Shown here piece after piece: positions 49,108 through 57,089 of a DNA stretch of 64,000 nt. Origin of the DNA: JAGNKE01 sp965230245 (GTDB lineage: Bacteria > Pseudomonadota > Alphaproteobacteria > Micavibrionales > Micavibrionaceae); assembly GCA_965230245.1 (NCBI GenBank), contig OZ246000.1, positions 1,054,001-1,118,000 on the forward strand. Reading direction: 5' to 3'. The notes below the pieces were generated by a model. It ran no database searches, had not been told where the DNA came from, and saw only the letters and a list, made by a program, of their open reading frames with translations. The position numbers were made by a program, and so were the translations under genes. Numbering within the stretch: the stretch's first letter is position 1; every line of letters starts with the position of its first letter.

Positions 49108-50016
49108 ATGACTCCCGATATCACTCTGCAAAAAATCGAGGAGCTTTATAAAAAAACAACACTGCTGCACGAGGAAGCGCATATCGGTGACCATTTGAGT
49201 GACTTCACCTATGCGTTAACCTCTCTCGAGTCATTGCATAACGCAGTTAACGCAAAGACCCCGATCTTCGGCTACGAATCCTGGCATCCACTGCACGAAG
49301 AGCGACATCTCGGCAGCGCTTCCGAAATGCTGTTAAGGTTGAAAGACACGAAAGGCAACGACCTCGCCCCCTATCCGGCCATCATGACCTTCTATGACGC
49401 AGGACTGGCCGAAGATATCGACCTCATCCTGTTTATTTGCGCACTCTGGCAATTCAAGCAAAGCGCAGAGAATAAGGTCTCCATCAACATATCGGGGCGC
49501 TCGCTTCTGTCTTCCGAATTCATCAAGACCGTCCTCTCCGCCCTCGAAAGCATGCGCCTGGAGAAAAAGCTCGACGAAGGCGTCATCATTGAAATCCATG
49601 AAAGCGCACCAACTCTCACAATGAGCAAACATATCCTGAATATGTTCCACCGTTTCGGCGCGGAATTCGCAATCGATGATGTCGGCCTCAGCCTTGGCGA
49701 TGTCTTCCGGTTTTCCGAGTTCGATGACATTGCAAGCTACGTCAAAATCGACCGCAAACTCGTCTGCGTCCCCTACGGCACATCGGAATCTTTGGCATCT
49801 GTTATCTCATTCATCCGCTCCGTCCTGCCCGATGCCTGCCTGATCGCAGAAGGCGTCAAAAGCATCCAGCATGCGATCATGCTGGCCGATCAATATCCCG
49901 AAATTGATTACGTGCAGGGAATGCACTTGCCTGATCGCGCCAAATTCCAAACGCTTTGGAAAGAACACCAAGCCATGCGTAATGTTCCGACACAGCGTGA
50001 CGGAAAAGCAGGGTAA
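49108..50016 (+). CDS. EAL-domain protein with degenerate loop 6
   Basis: The 302-residue protein is an EAL-family cyclic-di-GMP phosphodiesterase relative without sensor domains. The EAL motif is ESW (Glu57), metal-binding residues remain at Asn127 (INISGRS), Glu162 (IIEIHES), Asp190-Asp191 (AIDD), Lys213 (YVKID) and Glu248 (IAEGVK). The DDFGTGYSS loop, needed for dimerisation and activity, is DDVGLSLGD here. It may be weakly active or act as a c-di-GMP receptor. The frame is open to 49075, overlapping the heparinase stop; ATG 49108 is preferred. It is cytoplasmic and co-directional with radA, 75 bases further. Confidence 0.78.
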   Translation: MTPDITLQKIEELYKKTTLLHEEAHIGDHLSDFTYALTSLESLHNAVNAKTPIFGYESWHPLHEERHLGSASEMLLRLKDTKGNDLAPYPAIMTFYDAGLAEDIDLILFICALWQFKQSAENKVSINISGRSLLSSEFIKTVLSALESMRLEKKLDEGVIIEIHESAPTLTMSKHILNMFHRFGAEFAIDDVGLSLGDVFRFSEFDDIASYVKIDRKLVCVPYGTSESLASVISFIRSVLPDACLIAEGVKSIQHAIMLADQYPEIDYVQGMHLPDRAKFQTLWKEHQAMRNVPTQRDGKAG

Positions 50017-50091
50017 ATAACAACATCTGCCCCTTGCTCAAACCGCGAATGCAGCTAAACTGAAATCACCAATTCACGTCAGGGCACGCAC

Positions 50092-51471
50092 ATGGCAAAA
50101 GCGCAAAAATCCTATACCTGTCAATCCTGCGGCGCGGTTTACCACCGCTGGTCGGGTAAATGCGACGCATGCAACGAATGGAACACCATCACCGAGGAAG
50201 TGTCCGCAGCCGCCAATGTCGTACCCAAAGGCTTAAGCGGAAAAAAAGGCCGCGTGATCGACTTCGTAGATCTGCGCGGTGAAAACAGCGGCAACTACCC
50301 GCGCTTCACAACCAAAATCAATGAACTCGATCGTGTTTCCGGCGGCGGATTGGTGCCTGGCTCGGCAACACTGATTGGCGGTGACCCGGGCATCGGAAAA
50401 TCCACACTCTTGCTGCAAGCCGTCTGCGCCCTAAGCAAAAACAACGTCCCCAGCGTCTACATCTCGGGGGAAGAAGCCATCGACCAGATCCGCATGCGCG
50501 CCGAACGCCTCGGCTTGTCCGAATCCCCAGTTCAACTCGCATCCTCAACAAACGTCCGCGACATTATTGAATCCGTCCGCGATGCAAAAACGCAGCCCAA
50601 AGTCCTGATCATCGACTCCATACAAACAATGTATGTCGATAACATCGACAGCGCCCCCGGCACGGTGACACAGGTACGAACCTCAGCACAGGAAATCATC
50701 CGCATGGCAAAGAGCCGGAATATCTCTGTGATTTTCGTCGGACACGTCACGAAAGACGGTCAGATCGCAGGCCCCCGCGTTCTCGAGCACCTCGTCGATA
50801 CCGTCCTGTACTTTGAAGGTGACCGCAGCCACCAATTCCGCATCCTGCGTTCGGTTAAAAACCGTTTCGGTCCGACCAATGAAATCGGCGTCTTCGAAAT
50901 GGCCGGCGAAGGTCTGGTCGAGGTCGAAAACCCCTCGGAGCTATTCCTCTCACAGCGGAGTGAAGACGCTGCCGGAAGCGCCGTCATGGCCGCACTCGAA
51001 GGCACAAGACCGCTTCTCGTCGAAATACAGGCACTCGTCGCCCCGTCATCACTGGCATCCCCGCGCCGCGCCGTTCTCGGCTGGGATCATAACCGTCTGG
51101 CCATGATTGTTGCTGTCCTCGAAACCCGCTGCGGAATATCGCTCTCCGGTCACGATATCTTCCTGAACATCGCCGGCGGCATCAGAATATCCGAACCCGC
51201 CGCTGACCTCGCCGTCGCAGCAGCCCTCATCAGCGCGTTGAAAGACGAAGTCCTGCCCTTTGATACGGTCTTCTTCGGTGAAATCGGTCTGGCAGGGGAA
51301 GTCCGTCAGGTCGCACAAGCCGATGTCCGTCTGAAAGAGTCTGAAAAACTCGGCTTCAAAAAAGGCACAATCCCTAAACTCTCGAAAAAAACAAAAAAGA
51401 GCAACGGCTCAGGCATAAAGCTACAGGAAATCAAACACGTGCGCGAACTCGCAAAATTCCTCGGACACTAA
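50092..51471 (+). CDS. radA: DNA repair protein RadA
   Basis: RadA is a RecA-related helicase that drives branch migration in homologous recombination. The 459-residue protein has the N-terminal zinc finger (Cys10, Cys13, Cys24, Cys27), Walker A GGDPGIGKST (residues 96-105), ESVRDAKTQPKVLIIDSIQT (Walker B region), the RadA-specific KNRFG motif in SVKNRFGPTNE, and a C-terminal Lon-protease-like domain starting about 290 (GTRPLLVEIQALV) with the inactive GEIGLAGEVR segment. The ATG 50092 follows CAGGGCACGCAC. It is well conserved and normal. Confidence 0.97.
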   Translation: MAKAQKSYTCQSCGAVYHRWSGKCDACNEWNTITEEVSAAANVVPKGLSGKKGRVIDFVDLRGENSGNYPRFTTKINELDRVSGGGLVPGSATLIGGDPGIGKSTLLLQAVCALSKNNVPSVYISGEEAIDQIRMRAERLGLSESPVQLASSTNVRDIIESVRDAKTQPKVLIIDSIQTMYVDNIDSAPGTVTQVRTSAQEIIRMAKSRNISVIFVGHVTKDGQIAGPRVLEHLVDTVLYFEGDRSHQFRILRSVKNRFGPTNEIGVFEMAGEGLVEVENPSELFLSQRSEDAAGSAVMAALEGTRPLLVEIQALVAPSSLASPRRAVLGWDHNRLAMIVAVLETRCGISLSGHDIFLNIAGGIRISEPAADLAVAAALISALKDEVLPFDTVFFGEIGLAGEVRQVAQADVRLKESEKLGFKKGTIPKLSKKTKKSNGSGIKLQEIKHVRELAKFLGH

Positions 51472-51551
51472 TCAAATTTCCTTTTTCGGTGTTTTCAAAT
51501 ATTGGCCAAACAAAACTCCGCACGCCTTTGCAAAAGTGAGCCAAAAGAAAA

Positions 51552-53879
51552 CTAGCCACTGATTTTCGGGACGGTAAAAAAGAACGCGCTACCCTTTCCG
51601 AACTCGGACTCTATCCAGATTTTTCCGTCCATAGATTCGACAATCCGTTTGCAAACGGCAAGGCCAATGCCAGTACCTCTGTATTCGTGTTTACCGTGCA
51701 ATCTTTTAAAAATTACAAAAACCTGATCGCAATATTCATCCTTGATCCCGATCCCGTTATCCTGCACCGAAAACTGCCACTCATCGCCTTTATCCTCTGC
51801 TGTGACCCGAATAACCGGCGGGACGTCGTCCTGACTATATTTGAGGCTATTACCGATTAGATTTTGCAAAAGCCGTGAAAAGTTAAGCGGGTTCCCTCGA
51901 ATTTCAGGTAAATCTTCCACAATGACTTCGGCCTGTTTTTGCTCGATAGCGTCCCGAAGATTTTTGAGAACAACCTGAGCCTGTAAGTTGCAATCGATTT
52001 TAACGTGCTTTGTTTCCCCTTGGTTTAGACGCGAGTAAGACAAAATGCCTTCAATCAATTCGCGCATGCGGCCGGCCGCATCGGTAATGTATTCAAGATA
52101 CTGTTCACCCTGCTCATCAAGCTTGTCCTTGTACTCTTCATCAAGCAAATGAACAAAATTTGTCACCATACGCAAAGGCTCCTGCAAGTCGTGAGAGGCA
52201 ATATAGGCAAACCGCTCCAACTCTTCGTTTGAGCGTAAAATATTTTCTTCCGACTTTTTACGCAAACTGATATCGCGCACAATTCCGCTGTACAATCTGC
52301 GCCCTTGTACCTGAATTTCACTAACCGCCAGCTCGAGAGGAAAAATCTCGCCGTTCTTGCGTTTCCCCGCAACTTCACGTCCGATACCGATAATCTGCCG
52401 CACACCCGTCTTGTGATAATTTTTCAAATACTGGTCATGATCTGAATGATAAGGCTCGGGCATCAGGATTTTGACATTGTGCCCGACAGCTTCCTCCCTT
52501 GAATATCCGAAAATCTTGATACAGGCATTATTGTAAGTTTCGATCTTCCCCCTATCGTCAATGGTGATAATTCCGTCAACCGTACTCTCGACAATCGCCT
52601 CCAGTCGCGCAAGAGAGTGTTTTTCCGCGAACTCCGACCTCTGAAGACGAACAAGTTGATCTTTGTACGCTCTGGCTAATTCGCCAATCTCGTCCTTTAG
52701 TGTAACAGGAAGCGAAATATCCGAAGGACTTCCCTCATAACGCCGGATCTCTGAAATCATCTTTTTAAGTGGGCGCGTAAAGATAGTTGAGATATAAAGA
52801 GAGAAAAAAGTTAACAAAATAATAGCAACCGCAGTAGCCATGGCCGCTTGAAAGCGAATCTCATTCAAACTTTCAAACATCATCTCCTTTGATACGGAAA
52901 GCGCTACGATAAAATCATGGTGGTTGCTTCCCCCGTATTCTTGCTTAACAAAGGTGAAAAAAGCCTCACGACCTTCATGAGACGCAAAATATGATCCCCT
53001 CTGACTCAAAGAAGTCTTGAAGTCATCAAAAATACGCGCATATTTATGAGTGTCATCGTGATGATAATGTAAAAATTTTTGTTCACCTCGAATCTTATTG
53101 AAATGCGCAACATTGCCGCCTGTCATAACAAAAACACTATGACCTTGTTGCAAATGCTCAAAAAACTCCCCGAAAAACACATCATAAGAGGAATTGATAA
53201 CCAAAATACCGAACAAACGATTACCGTCAAAAACAGGCACCAGAACGCGGATGACAATCATATGCGGCTCTTGTACCCTTCCATGTTCCCTATTCAAATT
53301 AATCGGCGAATAATAAACGTCATCGGATTCGAGCGTCAGCGCTTCCTGAAAATAAGGTTCGCCTGCCTTGCTTTGCAAGCCGTTTTCCGGAACGATAATC
53401 GGCGCGTCATCGTCTTTAAGCCCCTTGTTCACACGCACGATCTCCCGCCCGTCATCTTCGACACCGATAAAACGAATCTGGATATAAGAGCGCTCCTGCT
53501 CGGAAACAGATTCGAAAATGGAAGCCAGTCTTGCTTTCCATTGCTCGATTGAGGACCCGTCGAGCGGATCGATACCGTTATTCTTCGAACTCCTGATAAT
53601 ACCCTCTATCGGTGGAGTTTTTTTAAGAACCAGAAGATCCCGCTCGATTTTATTTAATGTGGTTTTCAAAATATTCGAGGCATACTGTGCCTCAATCTGA
53701 AGCTCGTCTTTCTTAACGGCCAGAATCTCATCAATCATACGAAAATATAAAAATCCGCCTAGAACAGCTGCAGTGACAAATGCGGTAAAAACCACGAACA
53801 AAGTCACTTTCGTGGAGACGGAAAAAAATGGCGCCTTTTTCTCAACGGTATTATCGCTCTCTTTGTGAGGATCGGACAT
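51552..53879 (-). CDS. Membrane sensor histidine kinase (Cache-HAMP-PAS-HisKA-HATPase)
   Basis: The 775-residue kinase has two membrane helices (about 24-48 and 350-372) enclosing an extracytoplasmic region of about 300 residues with a double-Cache look (PYFQEALTLESDDVYYSPIN, then VPVFDGNRLFGILVINSSYD). HAMP follows to about 430, then a PAS domain (about 435-545, TVDGIITIDDRGKIETYNNA, FGYSREEAVG), HisKA with phosphoacceptor His563 in YIASHDLQEPLRMV, and an HATPase with LLQNLIGNSLKYS, VQDNGIGIKDEYCD and GTGIGLAVCKRIVE. It shares the phytochrome-like HisKA of the soluble kinase at 37131, but no response regulator sits next to it here. The ligand is unknown, likely a small molecule. Confidence 0.93.
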   Translation of the reverse strand: MSDPHKESDNTVEKKAPFFSVSTKVTLFVVFTAFVTAAVLGGFLYFRMIDEILAVKKDELQIEAQYASNILKTTLNKIERDLLVLKKTPPIEGIIRSSKNNGIDPLDGSSIEQWKARLASIFESVSEQERSYIQIRFIGVEDDGREIVRVNKGLKDDDAPIIVPENGLQSKAGEPYFQEALTLESDDVYYSPINLNREHGRVQEPHMIVIRVLVPVFDGNRLFGILVINSSYDVFFGEFFEHLQQGHSVFVMTGGNVAHFNKIRGEQKFLHYHHDDTHKYARIFDDFKTSLSQRGSYFASHEGREAFFTFVKQEYGGSNHHDFIVALSVSKEMMFESLNEIRFQAAMATAVAIILLTFFSLYISTIFTRPLKKMISEIRRYEGSPSDISLPVTLKDEIGELARAYKDQLVRLQRSEFAEKHSLARLEAIVESTVDGIITIDDRGKIETYNNACIKIFGYSREEAVGHNVKILMPEPYHSDHDQYLKNYHKTGVRQIIGIGREVAGKRKNGEIFPLELAVSEIQVQGRRLYSGIVRDISLRKKSEENILRSNEELERFAYIASHDLQEPLRMVTNFVHLLDEEYKDKLDEQGEQYLEYITDAAGRMRELIEGILSYSRLNQGETKHVKIDCNLQAQVVLKNLRDAIEQKQAEVIVEDLPEIRGNPLNFSRLLQNLIGNSLKYSQDDVPPVIRVTAEDKGDEWQFSVQDNGIGIKDEYCDQVFVIFKRLHGKHEYRGTGIGLAVCKRIVESMDGKIWIESEFGKGSAFFFTVPKISG

Positions 53880-53983
53880 GACGGGATAATTTTTTTAAAC
53901 CTATAGTAGAAAACATAATGCCCTAAAACTATAGAGATTTAAAATTGTAAATGTGCAGGAATAGAACTTGTATACAATAAGAC

Positions 53984-55000
53984 TTATCGCATCTTGCTGA
54001 TGCCGAGGATGGTTTGCGAGCACAAAGTATCAACCGGCATTCCGGTCGTCTTACATTGTGCTTCCAGCTCTGTCAGCTTGCCCATAATTTTATCAATCGA
54101 GTGCAAAGACCACCCGTTCACCTGCGCCTTGAACGCTGCATCGAGCTTGAAAAAAACGGGCGGCTGTAATTTCTTCATCGCCGACCCGATATCCGTACCC
54201 TGCATCATATGCACTTTGACCAAATGCAAACGTCTGAAATGATTTTGTAGCGCCCGCAGAACAGAGATGAACGCCACGCCCTCCTCCATCAGCGTATGAT
54301 AAGCCTTTAGTGCGGCCTTCGAATTACGCCCGGCAACTGAATACACCAGATCATCCAGAGATTGTGCACCCGCCACGCCGCACGCCTGATTGGCATCATA
54401 AAGGGAAATCGGTGTTTTTTCGTCACCTTTGTATAAAAGCAACTTGTCCAACTCGCTGCGCACCTTCGCACGGTCACCGGAAATATTCGCCGCGAGCCAC
54501 TGCACCGCATCGGGTTCAATTCCCTTACCCGCATCCATAACCGTTTGGCGGATCAAACGCGCCAGATCACGTTCATCTTCCACATAACACGGCACCGCCG
54601 CCGCATTCTTGGCCTTCTCACAAAATTGCCTGAGCGGAGATTTCGGTCCCAGCGCCCCTGCTAGAAGCAAAACCAGCGCTTCATGAGATGGATTTTTGAG
54701 ATAAAGTTCGACCATCGGCTTGATTTTGTCGGCAGCATCTTCGATCCGGATGAGTTTATCCCCGCCCATCATTGAAACCGACCGCGCCTCGGTATCAAGC
54801 CGCTCGGGGTCGTCCGCCACATCGTCACAGGATAAGACACAGACATTGAAAGGATCATACAAATCCTCAACAACCGTCTTCCCGATTGTCGCTGCACGCT
54901 CTTTGATCAAGCCGGCATCCGGCCCGTAAATCAGGATCACCCGCGCCGCCGGATCAGGCTTCGCAACAAACGGTTCAATCTGACGATACGCAAGTTTCAT
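53984..55000 (-). CDS. holA: DNA polymerase III subunit delta
   Basis: HolA is the clamp-loader subunit that opens the beta ring. The 338-residue protein begins MKLAYRQIEPFVAKP and contains the delta-type RVILIYGPDAGLIKERAATI, LLLAGALGPKSPLRQF, EPDAVQWLAANISGDRAKVR and a C-terminal LHSIDKIMGKLTELEAQCKTT segment. The loader ATPase sites are absent, as expected of delta. It follows the GCS2-type gene by 51 bases in the minus-strand leuS-lptE operon region; the usual order is leuS-lptE-holA, so the GCS2 gene is an insertion. The start is ATG 55000. Confidence 0.92.
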   Translation of the reverse strand: MKLAYRQIEPFVAKPDPAARVILIYGPDAGLIKERAATIGKTVVEDLYDPFNVCVLSCDDVADDPERLDTEARSVSMMGGDKLIRIEDAADKIKPMVELYLKNPSHEALVLLLAGALGPKSPLRQFCEKAKNAAAVPCYVEDERDLARLIRQTVMDAGKGIEPDAVQWLAANISGDRAKVRSELDKLLLYKGDEKTPISLYDANQACGVAGAQSLDDLVYSVAGRNSKAALKAYHTLMEEGVAFISVLRALQNHFRRLHLVKVHMMQGTDIGSAMKKLQPPVFFKLDAAFKAQVNGWSLHSIDKIMGKLTELEAQCKTTGMPVDTLCSQTILGISKMR

Positions 55001-55051
55001 AAAAAATTATCGTAAGCGGAAAAATACGAACGTCAATCAAATTAGAGAAAT

Positions 55052-56503
55052 TTAACCGCAACACGCCGCCGCAGTAGCGGATCCGCGCCCTAAACGGCGA
55101 AGCTCCGGCTCGAACAGCATCCTTGCATTCACATTTGGGTTTTTGAAAACTTCCATGTCATAGGATTTCTGATACGCCAGAATATCGTCCAGACTGGAGA
55201 AGACAGCACGATTGATCTTACCGTCCGTACACCCGCTGCGGCAAATATCAAGCATCGGCAACATTTCGTCTTCGAAACCCATCGCATCCAGACTTGGCTC
55301 GATCGCATCGGCAAATGCCTTGGCAAATTCAGCCATGGTGGAATTCCCGAACTTGATATTAAAAAATTCACCGTCATGCCACCGCGCCGCCTTGTAAGAC
55401 GCTTCTAAAAGCGCCCGTGTCTCTTCAGGTGTATCGGGATCAAACCCGAAGGAAAACAGAAGGTCATCGACCTTACGCGCCAGAAGAGCATCCGCCGCCA
55501 GAGCGCCCGTAATCAACAAAGCCGTCTGATGCTGATGCAGCCCGACACCGAACATACGAGCCTCGTAACGGTGTGCAAAAACCTTATCCTCTATATCCCG
55601 CAAAGCCGCAACCTTCACATCGGGCCATAAGACCGTCTCTGCAAAATAATAATTTGTCGCCGTGTTCAGCCCCCTGTCTTTGAGCGTATTGAACGTCGTC
55701 CACTCCCCCGCTGGAAGTTTTACGATATTCCCATCAGAGCAATAATAGACAAACAAGGGATTATTCATCACATGCTCGATATGGCGGGCAATAAACTCTT
55801 CGCCGGATCGCGCACTATAGACGTAAGGCGGCACACCGCCGCGTCCCTCGCGAAGACCGTTATGACGAAGTTGCATACCGCTATGCCCGCTGAACGGCTT
55901 TCCTTGTGAAAAACCTGTGCTGTTATCCGTCAGCAAAAACAAAAACGGCGCCATAAAATAGAGCCTGCGCACGTCAGCCAGCAACTGGTCGGGATTGCTG
56001 TGGCTAACGGAAACCTGATTGGATTTACAAACGGAAAAATACTCCGCAAACCCGCGCATATCCTCTCTATAAGGCTTAAAAAACGCATGATAACGAGGCA
56101 CATCGACAATACTGGAAAGCAAATCATCCGCGCTCTGCTCGGGCAAATCCTGAAAATAGGATCGCTTTAACCCCGTCCGCACCGCGGCCTCATGAATAAC
56201 ATCACTTTTCTTCTGCATATCGTTCAGAACGCTGCGCATATCATCAAGTGCGGCAGCCGCAGAATTCACCTCTAGCGTCTCACTCGTCGGCTCGTTGCGC
56301 GTCCAGTCACCTGCAAGCGTGTCGCGCGCCATGTCTTTAAGCATATTGTTTTGGGGAACAGTCATCGTTTTCTGATCACGGTCAAAAAACGCCAATTCGA
56401 TCTCTACACCGACCTTGGAGTCTTCGCCAACGCCTTGATATAGCTCGAAAACATCTTCAGGTCTGTTGATTTCTGTTAAATCAACAGCATTAACATCAGA
56501 CAT
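55052..56503 (-). CDS. GCS2-type glutamate-cysteine ligase-like protein
   Basis: The 483-residue protein looks like a carboxylate-amine ligase of the glutamate-cysteine ligase 2 family: KVGVEIELAFFD (residues about 31-42) with metal-binding Glu residues, EPTSETLEVNSAAAAL, VSVSHSNPDQLLADVRRLYF, and FSGHSGMQLRHNGLREGRGG. Such enzymes join an amine to glutamate, as in glutathione or other thiols. Ends AACCG, with a Cys pair at the C-terminus, which is unusual. The frame is open to 56524; ATG 56503 has AAGGA nine bases upstream. It sits between lptE and holA, so may be co-transcribed with them. gshB is not nearby; the product may not be glutathione. Confidence 0.78.
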   Translation of the reverse strand: MSDVNAVDLTEINRPEDVFELYQGVGEDSKVGVEIELAFFDRDQKTMTVPQNNMLKDMARDTLAGDWTRNEPTSETLEVNSAAAALDDMRSVLNDMQKKSDVIHEAAVRTGLKRSYFQDLPEQSADDLLSSIVDVPRYHAFFKPYREDMRGFAEYFSVCKSNQVSVSHSNPDQLLADVRRLYFMAPFLFLLTDNSTGFSQGKPFSGHSGMQLRHNGLREGRGGVPPYVYSARSGEEFIARHIEHVMNNPLFVYYCSDGNIVKLPAGEWTTFNTLKDRGLNTATNYYFAETVLWPDVKVAALRDIEDKVFAHRYEARMFGVGLHQHQTALLITGALAADALLARKVDDLLFSFGFDPDTPEETRALLEASYKAARWHDGEFFNIKFGNSTMAEFAKAFADAIEPSLDAMGFEDEMLPMLDICRSGCTDGKINRAVFSSLDDILAYQKSYDMEVFKNPNVNARMLFEPELRRLGRGSATAAACCG

Positions 56504-56576
56504 GTGGGAAATCCTTTTGGTCAAAAACTAATTATATATCTTAACCATTCAGATGACAAATACGGAAAGTTACAAT

Positions 56577-57089
56577 CTAACGCTTTAAATAAAGCCCGAT
56601 CTGCAGCTCAATCTGCCGTGCAAGGTCATTCAACGCGTTCTCTCGCGTGTTCTGCTCTGTCACACGGTTGGCAAATTCGCTGCCCAGAATGTTGTAGGAG
56701 CCGATAGACGTCAAACGGCGCGTCAAAAGGGTCTTGCCTGTCTCGATACTCTCCAGACGCATCGTTGTCACCAATTTAAGCTGCCCGCGCGTCGCATCGG
56801 AACTCTTCGTGATATCCAAATCCGTCGTCGTTTCATCAATTTTATCAACGACCAGCTTGTACTGCGGATTAACCGGACGACCTGTGCGGTAAAAACGATC
56901 AATCAAGGCGTTACGCAAGAACTGCCCCTCGCGGTCAGGAATATTCAGAATGGAAACCTGCTCCAGCTCGCTCGAAACAACCGCCGAACTTTCCGTTGTC
57001 GGCGTATTCCCGTACATCGGCTCGAACCCGCAAGCCGCTAAAGGAAGAGCGGAACCACACACCAAAACTGTTAAAACGAGCTTTTTCAT
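56577..57089 (-). CDS. lptE: LPS assembly lipoprotein LptE
   Basis: LptE is the outer-membrane lipoprotein plug that helps LptD insert lipopolysaccharide. The 170-residue protein has a lipoprotein signal with LAAC (Cys20), then GFEPMYG, and the family's NALIDRFYRTGRPVNPQYKL and TRENALNDLARQIELQI segments. Length is normal. Its ATG overlaps the leuS stop by four bases, the expected coupling in alphaproteobacteria. The GCS2-type gene begins 74 bases downstream. Confidence 0.92.
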   Translation of the reverse strand: MKKLVLTVLVCGSALPLAACGFEPMYGNTPTTESSAVVSSELEQVSILNIPDREGQFLRNALIDRFYRTGRPVNPQYKLVVDKIDETTTDLDITKSSDATRGQLKLVTTMRLESIETGKTLLTRRLTSIGSYNILGSEFANRVTEQNTRENALNDLARQIELQIGLYLKR

